A stretch of DNA of 64,000 nucleotides from Bacillota bacterium (GCA_023415825.1 JAEZJF010000020.1:96448-160447), one strand, 5' to 3'. Numbered from the stretch's first letter, positions 33,953 through 43,778 are shown. The notes: a model not told the origin generated them from the letters alone. Numbers and translations: made by a program.

Positions 33953-34401
33953 AGAAACCAATAAGCAAACATGAGTATCAGAAAATGGTCGAACAAAAGG
34001 CTCCCGGGTCCCATATCTTTAGAAACCTCCTGGCTGCTTTTGTAACGGGAGGCATCATTTGTGCCATAGGCCAGGTTGTCATTCTTATCGCACGGAACTT
34101 CGGAGCAGACAAGGATACAGTGGCTGCGGTCACATCCATTGTCATGATCTTCCTGGGAGCATTTTTGACAGGGCTTAATGTCTACGACGACATAGGCAAA
34201 TTTGGAGGAGCCGGTGCATCCGTTCCCATAACAGGCTTTTCCAATTCTATAGTTTCTCCTGCTATGGAATACAAAAAGGAGGGCTATGTCATGGGCGTTG
34301 GGGCTAAGATGTTCCTGATTGCCGGGCCGGTTTTAGTTTATGGCATATTTGCCTCAGTTATCGCAGGTATTATCTACTTTATCTGGAAGCAGGTGATGTA
34401 A
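33949..34401 (+). CDS. spoVAC: Stage V sporulation protein AC
   Basis: This 150-residue forespore inner-membrane protein has about four hydrophobic segments and the SpoVAC/AE family motif GGAGASVPITGFSNSIVSPAMEYKKEG. It is part of the channel that takes up dipicolinic acid in sporulation and releases it in germination, with gating by membrane tension reported for Bacillus SpoVAC. GAGGAG precedes the ATG. It is coupled by 4-base and 1-base overlaps to the genes on each side. Clostridial spoVA operons commonly hold only AC, AD and AE, as here. Confidence 0.96.
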   Translation: MKKPISKHEYQKMVEQKAPGSHIFRNLLAAFVTGGIICAIGQVVILIARNFGADKDTVAAVTSIVMIFLGAFLTGLNVYDDIGKFGGAGASVPITGFSNSIVSPAMEYKKEGYVMGVGAKMFLIAGPVLVYGIFASVIAGIIYFIWKQVM

Positions 34402-35426
34402 TGGCAAAAAAACTTGGTATGCAAACTATTGTATTTGATAAGCAGCCTGTTATTTTGAGCGGGGCCGCGGTCGTCGGCAAGAAGGAAGGAGATGGACCCC
34501 TGGCCCGCTATTATGACGAGGTGGTAGATGATGAATATGCGGGTGAAAAAACCTTTGAGGCGGCAGAATCGCATCTTTTGCATGATGCTTACCTCAAAGC
34601 TCTTGAAAAAAGCGGTAAGGCTGCCACTGATATAAATCTCATTCTTGCCGGGGACCTGCTTAACCAATGTACGGCGGCAAGCTATGCCTTTCGGGATACC
34701 GATACGCCGTTTCTCGGCTTGTTTGGCGCCTGTTCCACAATGAGTGAATCCATAGTGATCGGATCCATGCTGATTGAAGGGGGTTCAGCCGATTATACGG
34801 TGTGCGCGGCTTCCAGCCATTTCTGTTCGGCTGAGAGGCAATTCCGGTATCCCTTGGAATTTGGCTCCCAAAGAACGCCTACCGCTCAATGGACCGTGAC
34901 GGGAGCAGGGGCTGTTATTCTTGGTAAGGACGGGCAGGGGCCTAAAATAACCTGCGTTACACCCGGCAAAATCATTGACCAGGGTATAAAGGATGCCAAT
35001 AACATGGGGGCTGCTATGTCGCCCGCTGCCTGTGACACCATTATGCGCCATCTTCAAGATACGGGGCGGAGTGTGGATGACTTTGATCTGATTCTTACCG
35101 GAGATTTGGGTAAGTTTGGAAGCACTATGCTCAAGGAGCTTCTTAAGCGATATGATATTGACTTAAAGGATAAGCACCGGGATTGCGGGCTATTGATATT
35201 TGATATTGCCAAACAGGGCGTGGACTGCGGTGGGAGCGGCTGCGGCTGCAGTGCGTCTGTCCTGTCCTCCTATATTTTGGAACAGTTCAAGCAAGGCCTC
35301 CTGAAGCGCATTCTGTTTATTGCCACAGGGGCATTGCTAAGCCCTACAAGGAGTCAGCAGGGTGAGAGCATCCCGGGCATTGCCCATGCAGTATGTATTG
35401 AAGCTTCATCTGAAACGGAGGGATAA
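34401..35426 (+). CDS. spoVAD: Stage V sporulation protein AD
   Basis: This 341-residue soluble protein has the thiolase fold and the conserved LFGACSTMSES loop near residue 110. SpoVAD binds dipicolinic acid directly at the forespore membrane in Bacillus. The Cys-rich motif GVDCGGSGCGCSAS near residue 275 is typical. The start ATG overlaps the spoVAC stop by 1 base, and spoVAE begins 2 bases after its own stop. Length is normal. Confidence 0.96.
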   Translation: MAKKLGMQTIVFDKQPVILSGAAVVGKKEGDGPLARYYDEVVDDEYAGEKTFEAAESHLLHDAYLKALEKSGKAATDINLILAGDLLNQCTAASYAFRDTDTPFLGLFGACSTMSESIVIGSMLIEGGSADYTVCAASSHFCSAERQFRYPLEFGSQRTPTAQWTVTGAGAVILGKDGQGPKITCVTPGKIIDQGIKDANNMGAAMSPAACDTIMRHLQDTGRSVDDFDLILTGDLGKFGSTMLKELLKRYDIDLKDKHRDCGLLIFDIAKQGVDCGGSGCGCSASVLSSYILEQFKQGLLKRILFIATGALLSPTRSQQGESIPGIAHAVCIEASSETEG

Positions 35427-35428
35427 AT

Positions 35429-35788
35429 ATGATTGAAATATTAAAAGCCTTCTTGGTAGGCGGACTTATCTGTGTGGTGGGACAATTACTGATTGATCTT
35501 ACAAAAATAACACCCGCCAGAATCATGGTGCTTTTTGTAGTTCTGGGCGTTGTTCTTGGAATTTTTGGCCTTTATCCTGCCTTGGTCGATTGGGGCGGAG
35601 CTGGTGCAACCGTACCGTTAACAGGCTTTGGCAATGTCCTGGCCAAAGGCGTTATCAAGGAAGTCGATCAAGTGGGGTTTCTGGGAGTCTTTACCGGGGG
35701 TGTCAAATCGGCGGCAGCGGGTATAACAGCCGCTGTTACTTTTGGATATATTATGGCCATTGTTTCTAAACCAAAGATTAAAAACTAA
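35429..35788 (+). CDS. spoVAE: Stage V sporulation protein AE
   Basis: This 119-residue membrane protein has about four hydrophobic helices and the family motif GGAGATVPLTGFGNVLAKGVIKEV, parallel to that in spoVAC. It completes the AC-AD-AE trio of the dipicolinic acid channel. It is closely coupled to spoVAD. No hairpin is obvious in the 54 bases before the next gene. Confidence 0.95.
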   Translation: MIEILKAFLVGGLICVVGQLLIDLTKITPARIMVLFVVLGVVLGIFGLYPALVDWGGAGATVPLTGFGNVLAKGVIKEVDQVGFLGVFTGGVKSAAAGITAAVTFGYIMAIVSKPKIKN

Positions 35789-35842
35789 CGTCAAATATGA
35801 TAGAATGATAAGTATCGTCATAGCATGCAAAGGAGAAAAACA

Positions 35843-37159
35843 ATGCGCACCAAACGTAGAAACAAAAGAAAGAATGGTCTGTTCATGGCAGCAGCCATCA
35901 TGACTGTTATCGCGGTAGCGGTTCTCGCCGCTTTACTCTCTCCGAAGAATAACCAGCAACCTACACCGACGCCTGGGATCACAAGTCCGTCGCCTACTCA
36001 ATCCCCAACGGCAACACCAACTGAGACCCCCAGCGGAACTCCAAGCGCAACCCCGAGCGCTACTCCGTCATCTACCCCGACCCCGACTCCGTCCGGGGAT
36101 CCAGTCCAGTCAGGAGAGGATAGGCGCAGCACGCGAAAATTGGATGTTCCGATTAAGGCTCTTTATCTGAATAATGAATCAGTCAGGAAAAAACTCGATC
36201 ACTACATTGATCTTGCCAATAAAACCGAGATTAACGCCTATGTCATAGATATTAAAAACGACACGGGAATTCTGATGTATGATTCGGAACTAAAAGTGGT
36301 AAATGACGCTAAGGCCGATACCCCGGGTTTCGATATCCGGGAAGTGACCAAAAAACTCCACGACAACAATATCATCGTTATTGCGCGCATGGTTACCTTT
36401 AAGGATGCCACCATAACGAAGCATAATCCGGACTTGGCTATTAAGACTGCGTCAGGCAGTGTCTTTAACAAGAATTCCATGTGGCTGGATGCTACCAAGA
36501 AAGGCTCCTGGGACTATATCGTAAGCATAGCCAAGGAGGCTGTTCAATTCGGCTTTGATGAGATACAGTTCGACTATATTCGTTTCCCTGAAACGACTCT
36601 TTACGATTATAAGCTAGCATCGGAGGAAATGTCTCGAAGTGAGGCTATTGAAGGCTTTATCCGCTATGCCCGTGAGAGCCTTCCCACCGATACCATATTG
36701 TCAGCCGATGTTTTTGGAATGCCCCTTATTGCCACCAAGGACTATGGGCAAATCGGCCAGACCCTGGAAACCATCGGCGGGAGCCTGGACTATATCTGTC
36801 CCATGATTTATCCCTCGCACTTTGCCAATAACGCAAAGAAGGGTTCAATGAGCAATGGCGTAGGGCAGAGTATCAATGGGATTAAATTCACCCACCCTGA
36901 CCTCAAGCCTTACGAGGTCGTTTATAATACGCTTTTGGTAGGTAAAGGGCGAGTAGATAAAAAGGAAGGCTATAACCTCAATATGCGGCCCTATATTCAA
37001 GGTTTTACTGCAAGCTACCTGCCTGCCGGTTATTGGACGGATTACGGTGTAGCAGAGTATCAAGCGCAAATAAAGGCGGTCTATGATGCGGGCTACGACG
37101 AATGGATTTTCTGGAACGCCCCCAATAAATATGTGGAAGCTGCCTTCAAGCCTGAATAA
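35843..37159 (+). CDS. Secreted or membrane-anchored putative glycoside hydrolase (DUF4015-like)
   Basis: This 438-residue protein starts with a basic stretch and a membrane helix (FMAAAIMTVIAVAVLAALL, about residues 14-34). A Pro/Thr/Ser low-complexity linker spans about residues 40-90, then a TIM-barrel-like catalytic domain. Its core motifs DEIQFDYIRFPE and LSADVFGMP, with DYICPMIYPSHF, fit the putative glycosyl hydrolase family formerly DUF4015. Carboxylates in QFDYIRFPE are candidate catalytic residues. ATG 35843 has AAAGGAG before it. The linker suggests a cell-wall-facing enzyme; the substrate is unknown. Confidence 0.85.
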   Translation: MRTKRRNKRKNGLFMAAAIMTVIAVAVLAALLSPKNNQQPTPTPGITSPSPTQSPTATPTETPSGTPSATPSATPSSTPTPTPSGDPVQSGEDRRSTRKLDVPIKALYLNNESVRKKLDHYIDLANKTEINAYVIDIKNDTGILMYDSELKVVNDAKADTPGFDIREVTKKLHDNNIIVIARMVTFKDATITKHNPDLAIKTASGSVFNKNSMWLDATKKGSWDYIVSIAKEAVQFGFDEIQFDYIRFPETTLYDYKLASEEMSRSEAIEGFIRYARESLPTDTILSADVFGMPLIATKDYGQIGQTLETIGGSLDYICPMIYPSHFANNAKKGSMSNGVGQSINGIKFTHPDLKPYEVVYNTLLVGKGRVDKKEGYNLNMRPYIQGFTASYLPAGYWTDYGVAEYQAQIKAVYDAGYDEWIFWNAPNKYVEAAFKPE

Positions 37160-37240
37160 GATTGCCGGAATTGTTCCGAAACCGAAAGAATATAAATGAA
37201 GACAGGATAACCGTCCCTTTAACTTCTTGGGAGGATAAGC

Positions 37241-38056
37241 ATGAATCTGTTTCAAGCCATTATTTTAGGTATTGTACAGGGGCTTACCGAGTTTCTGCCC
37301 ATCAGCAGCTCGGGACATCTTGTGCTTGTTCAAAAGCTATTAAAGATAGACCTGTCTTCTGAAGCGGCCAATGCCATGATTATGACTTTTTATGTAGCTC
37401 TGCATCTGGCCACATTGTTTGCTGTTATCTTCTTCTACTGGAAGAAGGTTATGGAGATGATCCGGCGCCCGTTTGCCAAGCTGCCCGTGCAGATCGTTGT
37501 GGCTACTGTTCCCGCTATCATACTGACAGTGCTTTTAGGAGATTTTATTGAGGGTACATATGTAAGCTCAGCGCTTCTTGGTCCCGGTTTCATTTTTACA
37601 GGACTGGCCATTGTGTTTGCCGAAAGAATGGCAACAGGGCGAAAGGGTCTTAATGAGCTTAAAACCACCGATTCTCTCATGATTGGTGCTGCTCAGGGTA
37701 TTGCTCTGCTCCCGTCGGTTTCCCGTTCAGGCATGACCATCACAACATCCTTGGCGTTGGGTCTTGAAAAAGGATTTGCCGCTGATTTCTCTTTTTTGAT
37801 GTCCATTCCTCCTATTTTAGGAGGTGCCCTTCTAGATGGCCTGGATATTGTCAAGGGTAACACTGTACCCCTTGACAGTATCGGCGTGGTCAATCTTTTG
37901 GCAGGAATGGCTGCAGCGGGATTAACGGGGTTTCTTGCCATTAAGCTCATGCTCACAGCCGTAAAGAAGATGAAATTGAAATATTTTGCCTATTATGTTT
38001 TTGCTTTGGGTACCATTATCATTATAGGCCAGCTCACAGGCCTTTTAATTCTTTAA
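37241..38056 (+). CDS. uppP: Undecaprenyl-diphosphatase
   Basis: This 271-residue polytopic enzyme recycles undecaprenyl-PP to the monophosphate for cell wall synthesis. The active-site motifs GLTEFLPISSSGHLVL near residue 13 and PSVSRSGMTITTSL near residue 158 are intact. About eight membrane segments are present. GGGAGG precedes the ATG. Homologues are named BacA because extra copies give bacitracin resistance. Confidence 0.96.
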   Translation: MNLFQAIILGIVQGLTEFLPISSSGHLVLVQKLLKIDLSSEAANAMIMTFYVALHLATLFAVIFFYWKKVMEMIRRPFAKLPVQIVVATVPAIILTVLLGDFIEGTYVSSALLGPGFIFTGLAIVFAERMATGRKGLNELKTTDSLMIGAAQGIALLPSVSRSGMTITTSLALGLEKGFAADFSFLMSIPPILGGALLDGLDIVKGNTVPLDSIGVVNLLAGMAAAGLTGFLAIKLMLTAVKKMKLKYFAYYVFALGTIIIIGQLTGLLIL

Positions 38057-38147
38057 GAAACAGGCTATCAAAAGATGAAGCTCATCTAAGGAGCAATCGA
38101 AATTTCGATCATCCCTAAGGATGGCTGCTATAGACAGGTGATAAGTC

Positions 38148-39179
38148 ATGAAAGATACAATAATACTAGGTATAGAGACAAGCTGCGATGAAACCTCGGC
38201 AGCTGTTGTGGTCAATGGGCGCAAGGTTTTGTCCAATATTATTGCTTCCCAGATCGATTTGCACGCCGAATATGGCGGAGTTGTTCCCGAAATTGCATCA
38301 CGAAAGCATGTGGAGCTTATTTTACCCGTCATTGACTCTGCCTTGAAAGAGGCGCAAGTTTCCCTGGAGGATGTGGACGCAATAGCGGTCACCTATGGAC
38401 CTGGTCTTGTGGGTGCTCTTCTTGTGGGGGTTTCCGCAGCCAAGGCATTGGCTCTGGCAATGGAAAAGCCTCTGATAAAGGTTCACCATATTGAAGGCCA
38501 TATTGCGGCCAATTATATTACCCATGAGCATTTTACGCCCCCCTATGTCTGCCTTGTGGCATCGGGCGGGCACAGCCATATTGTCTATGTCAAAGACTAT
38601 CTGGACTTCACTATCCTGGGAAGAACACGGGACGATGCGGCAGGAGAAGCCTTTGATAAAATTGCTCGTGTGCTGGGCTTGGGATATCCCGGTGGTCCTG
38701 CTATTGATAAGCAAGCCAGAAACGGTAATCCCAAGGCCTTTCATTTTCCAAGAGTACAGTTTTCCGATGCATCCTATGATTTTTCTTTTTCCGGTTTAAA
38801 AACAGCCGTTATCAATTATGTCAACCAGATGCGGCAAAAGGGGGAGGAGCTTCCCATACCGGATATCTGCGCTTCTTTTCAACAAGCTGTTGTGGATGTA
38901 CTGGTTGATCATACAGTTTCGGCGGCCAAAGAAATGGGTGTAAAAACCATTGGCCTGGCAGGCGGTGTTGCAGCGAATTCTCTCCTTCGCGAGACCCTGG
39001 AAAAAAGGGCAAAGAAAAAAGGCATTAATGCCCTCTATCCTGCGCCAATACTATGTACGGACAATGCGGCCATGATTGCTTCAGCAGGTTATTTCGCCTA
39101 TTTAGCCGGTGAATTTTCTGATGGGACCTTGAATGCACTGCCTTCTATCCACATAGGAGAAGGGCATAAATACCTGTGA
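38148..39179 (+). CDS. tsaD: tRNA N6-adenosine threonylcarbamoyltransferase
   Basis: This 343-residue Kae1/TsaD protein adds threonylcarbamoyl to A37 of ANN-decoding tRNAs with TsaB and TsaE, which are not in the window. The start ILGIETSCDETSAAVV, the metal-binding HHIEGHIAANY near residue 110, VASGGHSHIVYV and the C-terminal PILCTDNAAMIASAG are all diagnostic. Length is normal. It probably follows uppP in one transcript with a 91-base gap. Confidence 0.97.
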   Translation: MKDTIILGIETSCDETSAAVVVNGRKVLSNIIASQIDLHAEYGGVVPEIASRKHVELILPVIDSALKEAQVSLEDVDAIAVTYGPGLVGALLVGVSAAKALALAMEKPLIKVHHIEGHIAANYITHEHFTPPYVCLVASGGHSHIVYVKDYLDFTILGRTRDDAAGEAFDKIARVLGLGYPGGPAIDKQARNGNPKAFHFPRVQFSDASYDFSFSGLKTAVINYVNQMRQKGEELPIPDICASFQQAVVDVLVDHTVSAAKEMGVKTIGLAGGVAANSLLRETLEKRAKKKGINALYPAPILCTDNAAMIASAGYFAYLAGEFSDGTLNALPSIHIGEGHKYL

Positions 39180-39226
39180 ATGTTGTGGAAATAATCATAT
39201 AAACCGCTTATATTGCCCGTTTTATC

Positions 39227-39256
39227 TGTGGATAACCCTGTGGATACTGTGGATTA
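39227..39256. promoter_or_regulatory. Cluster of DnaA-box-like sites
   Basis: TGTGGATAA (39227-39235) is a perfect DnaA box on the minus strand (TTATCCACA). TGTGGATAC (39239-39247) and TGTGGATTA (39248-39256) are one- and two-mismatch copies in the same orientation. A fourth, perfect copy lies at 39742-39750 inside the lytic transglycosylase gene. The role is unknown; binding is inference. Confidence 0.45.
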
Positions 39257-39258
39257 GC

Positions 39259-39951
39259 TCATTTAGTTATCCCCAATGCCTTGTACATCTCATAATAACT
39301 CGTCACTTTCTTGACATAATTCTGGGTCTGCTCATAGGGTGGTATGCCATCGTACTTTCTGACGGCATTGGGTCCTGCGTTATAGGCGGCCAGAGCAAGC
39401 TCCAGATCTCCGTCAAAGGCTTTTAACTGATAGGAGAGGTATTGGGTACCCCCTTTAATATTCTGTTCAATATTATAGGCATCGGTGACGCCAAGACCTG
39501 CGGCAGTCCCGGGCATGAGCTGCATGAGCCCCATAGCCCCTGATGTTGAGAGAGCGAAGGGCTGGAATCCGGATTCCTGCTTCATAACGGAACGAACGAG
39601 CCTGGGATCGAGATCGTACTCTTGGGAGTATGCATCAATGGCCGCGTCAATTCTAGGCATAAGCTCTTGAATTTCGGCCTGGGAAAGACGTGGGTAGACA
39701 GATTCATAGGAACCCGAGACAAGAGGATACTTGGTGGTGCCTGTGGATAAAAAATGACTTGTTTCGCTGTTTCCTAAGAGAAGCATTGGATCAATGACGG
39801 GGGCGACCGACTCCAATGTTGAGGAAGTCTGCATGAGGACGTCTTCAAAGCTTTCGTCGGCTGATTCGGCAATATTCATCTTTATGGGCAAACGCCCCTG
39901 AATTTCAGCTATTTTTTGATTAAAAAGTTGCGATACATCGGGTATATTCAT
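39259..39951 (-). CDS. Lytic transglycosylase, SLT domain
   Basis: This 230-residue protein has a C-terminal Slt70-like domain from about residue 110. The catalytic Glu is in VRSVMKQESGFQPFALS, with GAMGLMQLMPGTA and LALAAYNAGPNAV as the other two signatures. The N-terminal 100 residues have no recognised domain and no classical signal peptide. It should cleave peptidoglycan glycan strands; export is not evident from the sequence. It reads towards tsaD. Confidence 0.9.
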   Translation of the reverse strand: MNIPDVSQLFNQKIAEIQGRLPIKMNIAESADESFEDVLMQTSSTLESVAPVIDPMLLLGNSETSHFLSTGTTKYPLVSGSYESVYPRLSQAEIQELMPRIDAAIDAYSQEYDLDPRLVRSVMKQESGFQPFALSTSGAMGLMQLMPGTAAGLGVTDAYNIEQNIKGGTQYLSYQLKAFDGDLELALAAYNAGPNAVRKYDGIPPYEQTQNYVKKVTSYYEMYKALGITK

Positions 39952-40027
39952 AAAGCGCCTTCACTCCTTCTGTTTAGTATATCGGATTATTGGGGCGCTT
40001 TCAAAAGTCTTTACTGATTATTTCTGA

Positions 40028-40627
40028 TTAGACAGCTAGAACTTGAATGGCCTCCTCCAATCGATCCATTTGAATTTCCCGGATAGGGAAGTCAGGAAGT
40101 GTAGGCAGGAGGTACTTGAGCTCTTCAATAAGCTGGGATTTGGTTTTAAGATGGGAAGCGTAATCCTCATAGCGTACATCCTTCTTAAGACGAACGGTAG
40201 CTTCATATTCCAGAGTACTTTCTAGGTGTTGAATATCCTCCCGGACAAGTCGGTTTTTGATGCCGATACTGGTTATTTCCTGCTTTAACTCTTTAGTCCT
40301 TGCCTGCATCTGCTTGCGCTTAAAATAGAGACGTATGGGAAAGAACAGGCTTTTTAGCTCCTTATCGTTTTTGGTAAAAAGATACCAGTCGTTGAAGGTA
40401 GCCGTGATCATCAGGTTGATTTCTTTAACCTTTTCGACATTCTTATTGAACACATCTATCTTTTCTCTGATTTTTCCATAATGATCTTCATAAACCTTGC
40501 TTAAGAACGTTCCGGATGAATCACCCAGATCGTCCGAAAGTGCTTGCAGATGATCTCTGACATCTTTAAGCTGCATAAGATATTCTTTGGCAAGAGTCTT
40601 TCTCCGTTCCACGGTATCACTGCTCAT
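40028..40627 (-). CDS. Coiled-coil protein of unknown function
   Basis: The protein is about 199 residues. I chose ATG 40627 (MSSDTVERRKT), with AAGGAGG before it, over longer in-frame starts inside the upstream gene. It is helical and charged throughout, with heptad-like stretches (IREKIDVFNKNVEKVKEINL and LRKxMQAR-type segments) and no membrane segment. Its start overlaps the stop of the SH3 protein by 11 bases, so the two are co-expressed and perhaps form a complex. The function is unknown. Confidence 0.78.
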   Translation of the reverse strand: MSSDTVERRKTLAKEYLMQLKDVRDHLQALSDDLGDSSGTFLSKVYEDHYGKIREKIDVFNKNVEKVKEINLMITATFNDWYLFTKNDKELKSLFFPIRLYFKRKQMQARTKELKQEITSIGIKNRLVREDIQHLESTLEYEATVRLKKDVRYEDYASHLKTKSQLIEELKYLLPTLPDFPIREIQMDRLEEAIQVLAV

Positions 40628-41993
40628 CTTTTTCCTCCTTAAGATATTGAGCGTTGGCCCATCCTGATGTGTCCTTATCCAAATATACTTTAAACCAGAG
40701 TCCTCCCGACTGATCCCGGCTCTCTTCGCCGAGAAATTCAACCTTTGTTTTTGTTTTCATCAGTGTGATTTTACCACCATTGGAATGAGGCTCAGTTCTC
40801 AGATACAGACCCTTGGATGCGGTAACCGCGAGTTTTTTCGCTATGACCACTTCTTTCTGCTCCTGTGTGGGCATCGGCAATCGCGTTCCAAAGACAGCGG
40901 CCAGTGTCTCATTGGTCCCTATAAATTGAAGCAGAGCGCCCTTTGTCTGGTCTATAAAATCGATATTAAGGTAATAGGCTTGTGGATTGAGACGGAACAA
41001 TAAGGATTTTCCGGGGGAAGTAAAGGAAAAAAGACTGTACATGGCAATCAAGGTTAATAAAATGACAACTTTATAGTGATAGATAACCCTGAAGGGGAGA
41101 AAGAGCAGTCGGAAGAAATTTCGAGCCAAGCCCTTAATTCTTGCCGATAATGGCGCCCGATAGGTTTTAGGCTTTTTCCGGGTATAACTAATGGATCTGT
41201 GCTTAGGTTGGCGCGACGGCTTTTCCACTTGAGCCGGAAAGTATACTTCCGGAAAGACCTCTGCGGAGATCACTTTTGTTGCTTCGGGTATGGTTTCGGT
41301 TATGGCCTCACTCTTTGTTCTCGATTCGGTTCTCGCTTGGGCCCGTGCCTCTCTTCGTGTAGCAAGCCTTTTCGGAAGAGAGGCTATAGCTGATATAAGC
41401 TTTTTCGGAGCTTTAACAAAAAGCACTGTAACAAGTGCAATAAAAAACTGCTTGAGCCCTTTTTTGGCGTCTAAAACCATTCCCGATGAAAAATGTCTCA
41501 CCCAGTCCTTAAATGAAAATGGCAGAACATCATCCTTTTCATCAATATTGATCTTTAAGAATTCATTGTCCAGATTAAGCTGGGACTCAATTAAAGCGTT
41601 TTCAAAATTTAATCGGATGTCGGGCAGCGGGTCCACAACATGAAGTCTTAATATAGCTGCCAGGTCTTCTTCACCCGAAAAACGAGATAAATAAGAATGG
41701 CTTATAAAAAAGCCCAAATTGAGTTCATGGTTGAGCTTTTGCATTAATAATGCTGCCAGCTCACGGTTTTCTTCTGTTTCGAGATTGTCATCCAGAATAC
41801 CGTGCAGCAAAGTATAGGACTCCTTTTGCTTAAGCTGCCCCAGCCTTAAAATGGCAAGACGGCGAACAAAAGGATCGGGATTTTCCAGATAAAAGACCAG
41901 CTCTTTAAAGCTTGTTAAGCTTTGTATGGTCTTTCCGGTTTCTTTTTCTATTTGATACCAGGAGGGAATGTTAATGCTGTCATATTTTACCAT
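40617..41993 (-). CDS. Membrane protein with HEAT-like N-terminus and bacterial SH3 domain
   Basis: The protein is about 458 residues. ATG 41993 (MVKYDSINIPSW) has AAGGAG 10 bases upstream and is preferred to the ATG at 42047. Residues 20-130 are HEAT-like helical repeats (DPFVRRLAILRLGQLKQKESYTLL). A basic, Thr/Glu-rich middle leads to one membrane helix near residues 315-335. The C-terminal region has an SH3b domain (ASKGLYLRTEPHSNGGKITLMKTKTKVEFLG). It may sense or bind peptidoglycan outside and a protein partner inside, which is inference. Confidence 0.8.
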   Translation of the reverse strand: MVKYDSINIPSWYQIEKETGKTIQSLTSFKELVFYLENPDPFVRRLAILRLGQLKQKESYTLLHGILDDNLETEENRELAALLMQKLNHELNLGFFISHSYLSRFSGEEDLAAILRLHVVDPLPDIRLNFENALIESQLNLDNEFLKINIDEKDDVLPFSFKDWVRHFSSGMVLDAKKGLKQFFIALVTVLFVKAPKKLISAIASLPKRLATRREARAQARTESRTKSEAITETIPEATKVISAEVFPEVYFPAQVEKPSRQPKHRSISYTRKKPKTYRAPLSARIKGLARNFFRLLFLPFRVIYHYKVVILLTLIAMYSLFSFTSPGKSLLFRLNPQAYYLNIDFIDQTKGALLQFIGTNETLAAVFGTRLPMPTQEQKEVVIAKKLAVTASKGLYLRTEPHSNGGKITLMKTKTKVEFLGEESRDQSGGLWFKVYLDKDTSGWANAQYLKEEKDEQ

Positions 41994-42179
41994 CTTCAAG
42001 ATGCTCCTTGCACTTATAAGATTCCATCTCTCAGAATATAATAACATTTAGCCTAAAGAAGCCTGAATACGCAATTCTGCTCAATTGACATAGGACTTTG
42101 GACCCTAAAAGATTTCTTGACACCATCACTTACGAAAAGTAAAATAACTTTATTAATTTTTATTGGGGGTAAGCCGTTT

Positions 42180-43778
42180 ATGCAGGTAAAATATATTTTT
42201 GTTACGGGTGGTGTGGTTTCAGGAATTGGCAAAGGTATTACCGCAGCTTCTCTGGGACGTCTTTTAAAGGCCCGGGGGCTTCGCGTATCCATGCAAAAAT
42301 TTGATCCTTATATCAATGTTGATCCCGGCACCATGAGCCCCTATCAGCATGGCGAGGTCTTCGTCACCGACGATGGTGCTGAGGCCGATCTGGACTTGGG
42401 CCATTACGAGCGGTTCGTTGATGAAAATGTCAGTGCAAACAGCAGTGTTACCACTGGTAAAATCTATCATTCGGTAATGAACAAGGAACGGAAGGGTGAC
42501 TTCCTGGGAGCCACTGTTCAGGTTATCCCGCATATTACCAATGAGATCAAGGATAGAGTTTTCAGGGTTGCAAAGGTTGAGACCACCGATGTGGTCATTA
42601 CTGAAATCGGTGGAACTGTAGGCGACATTGAGAGCCTTCCCTTTCTTGAAGCCATTCGTCAGGTATCAGCCGATGTTGGAAAAGAAAATGTGATATACAT
42701 TCATGTCACTCTGGTTCCGTACCTGCGTATGTCGGGAGAGCTTAAGACCAAGCCTACCCAGCATAGTGTGAAGGAGCTTTTAAGTATCGGTATTCAGCCC
42801 GACATCATTGTTCTTCGAACTGAAAAGGAATTATCGGAGGATGTTAAGAGCAAGATTGGCCTGTTTTGCAATATATCAAAGGATGCGGTCATTCAAAATC
42901 TGGATGCCGAAACCCTTTACGAGGTTCCCCTCATGCTGGAATCTGAGGGCCTGGCCGATGTTGTTTGTAAGAAGCTTGGCTTAAGGTGCGGAAAAGCAGA
43001 CCTGGAAGAATGGAAAGACATGGTTACCCGATCTAAAAACCCCACTCGAAAGGTCAAAATTGCGCTGGTGGGCAAGTATGTAGAGCTTCATGATGCCTAT
43101 TTGAGTGTGGCAGAAGCCTTGCGCCACGGCGGTATTGCCAATGAGGCCGAGGTTGAGATCAATTGGGTCAGCTCCGAGGATTTGACAAAGGATACCTATA
43201 AGGAGCTTTTAAAGAATGCCGATGGCATTCTGGTTCCCGGAGGCTTCGGAGACAGGGGTATAGAAGGAAAGATTCTGGCCGTGCAATATGCTCGTGAAAG
43301 CAAAATACCCTATTTTGGTATTTGTCTGGGTATGCAGATGGCCGTCATAGAGTTCGCACGTAATGTGGTCGGACTTAAGAATGCCCACAGCACCGAGTTT
43401 GATTCCAAAGCACTCAATCCTGTCATTGATCTTATGCCTGAGCAGCGGGACATTGAGGAAATGGGTGCTACCATGAGGCTGGGACTTTATCCCTGCAAAT
43501 TGGGAGAGGGATCCATCTCCCGTCAGGTTTATGGCAAGGAGCTCATTTATGAGCGCCATCGCCACCGCTATGAATTTAATAATTTCTACAGAGAACAGTT
43601 CTTTAAAAAGGGACTTGTTACCGTGGGTCTTTCACCCAGTGAGCGACTGGTGGAAATAGTCGAGCTTACTGATCATCCCTGGTTTGTAGGTGTCCAGTTC
43701 CATCCCGAATTCAAGTCAAGACCCAACAAGGCGCATCCATTATTTGCCGATTTTATTCGCGCTTCATTGGTAAAATAA
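42180..43778 (+). CDS. pyrG: CTP synthase
   Basis: This 532-residue enzyme makes CTP from UTP, ATP and Gln. The N-terminal synthetase domain shows KYIFVTGGVVSGIGKGITAASLGRLL and the EIGGTVGDIESLPF motif. The C-terminal class I glutaminase has the nucleophile Cys in GICLGMQMAV and the HPEFKSRP motif. ATG 42180 is preferred, with GGGGGT before it; an upstream in-frame ATG at 42117 lacks a site. It is followed by a strong terminator. Confidence 0.98.
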   Translation: MQVKYIFVTGGVVSGIGKGITAASLGRLLKARGLRVSMQKFDPYINVDPGTMSPYQHGEVFVTDDGAEADLDLGHYERFVDENVSANSSVTTGKIYHSVMNKERKGDFLGATVQVIPHITNEIKDRVFRVAKVETTDVVITEIGGTVGDIESLPFLEAIRQVSADVGKENVIYIHVTLVPYLRMSGELKTKPTQHSVKELLSIGIQPDIIVLRTEKELSEDVKSKIGLFCNISKDAVIQNLDAETLYEVPLMLESEGLADVVCKKLGLRCGKADLEEWKDMVTRSKNPTRKVKIALVGKYVELHDAYLSVAEALRHGGIANEAEVEINWVSSEDLTKDTYKELLKNADGILVPGGFGDRGIEGKILAVQYARESKIPYFGICLGMQMAVIEFARNVVGLKNAHSTEFDSKALNPVIDLMPEQRDIEEMGATMRLGLYPCKLGEGSISRQVYGKELIYERHRHRYEFNNFYREQFFKKGLVTVGLSPSERLVEIVELTDHPWFVGVQFHPEFKSRPNKAHPLFADFIRASLVK

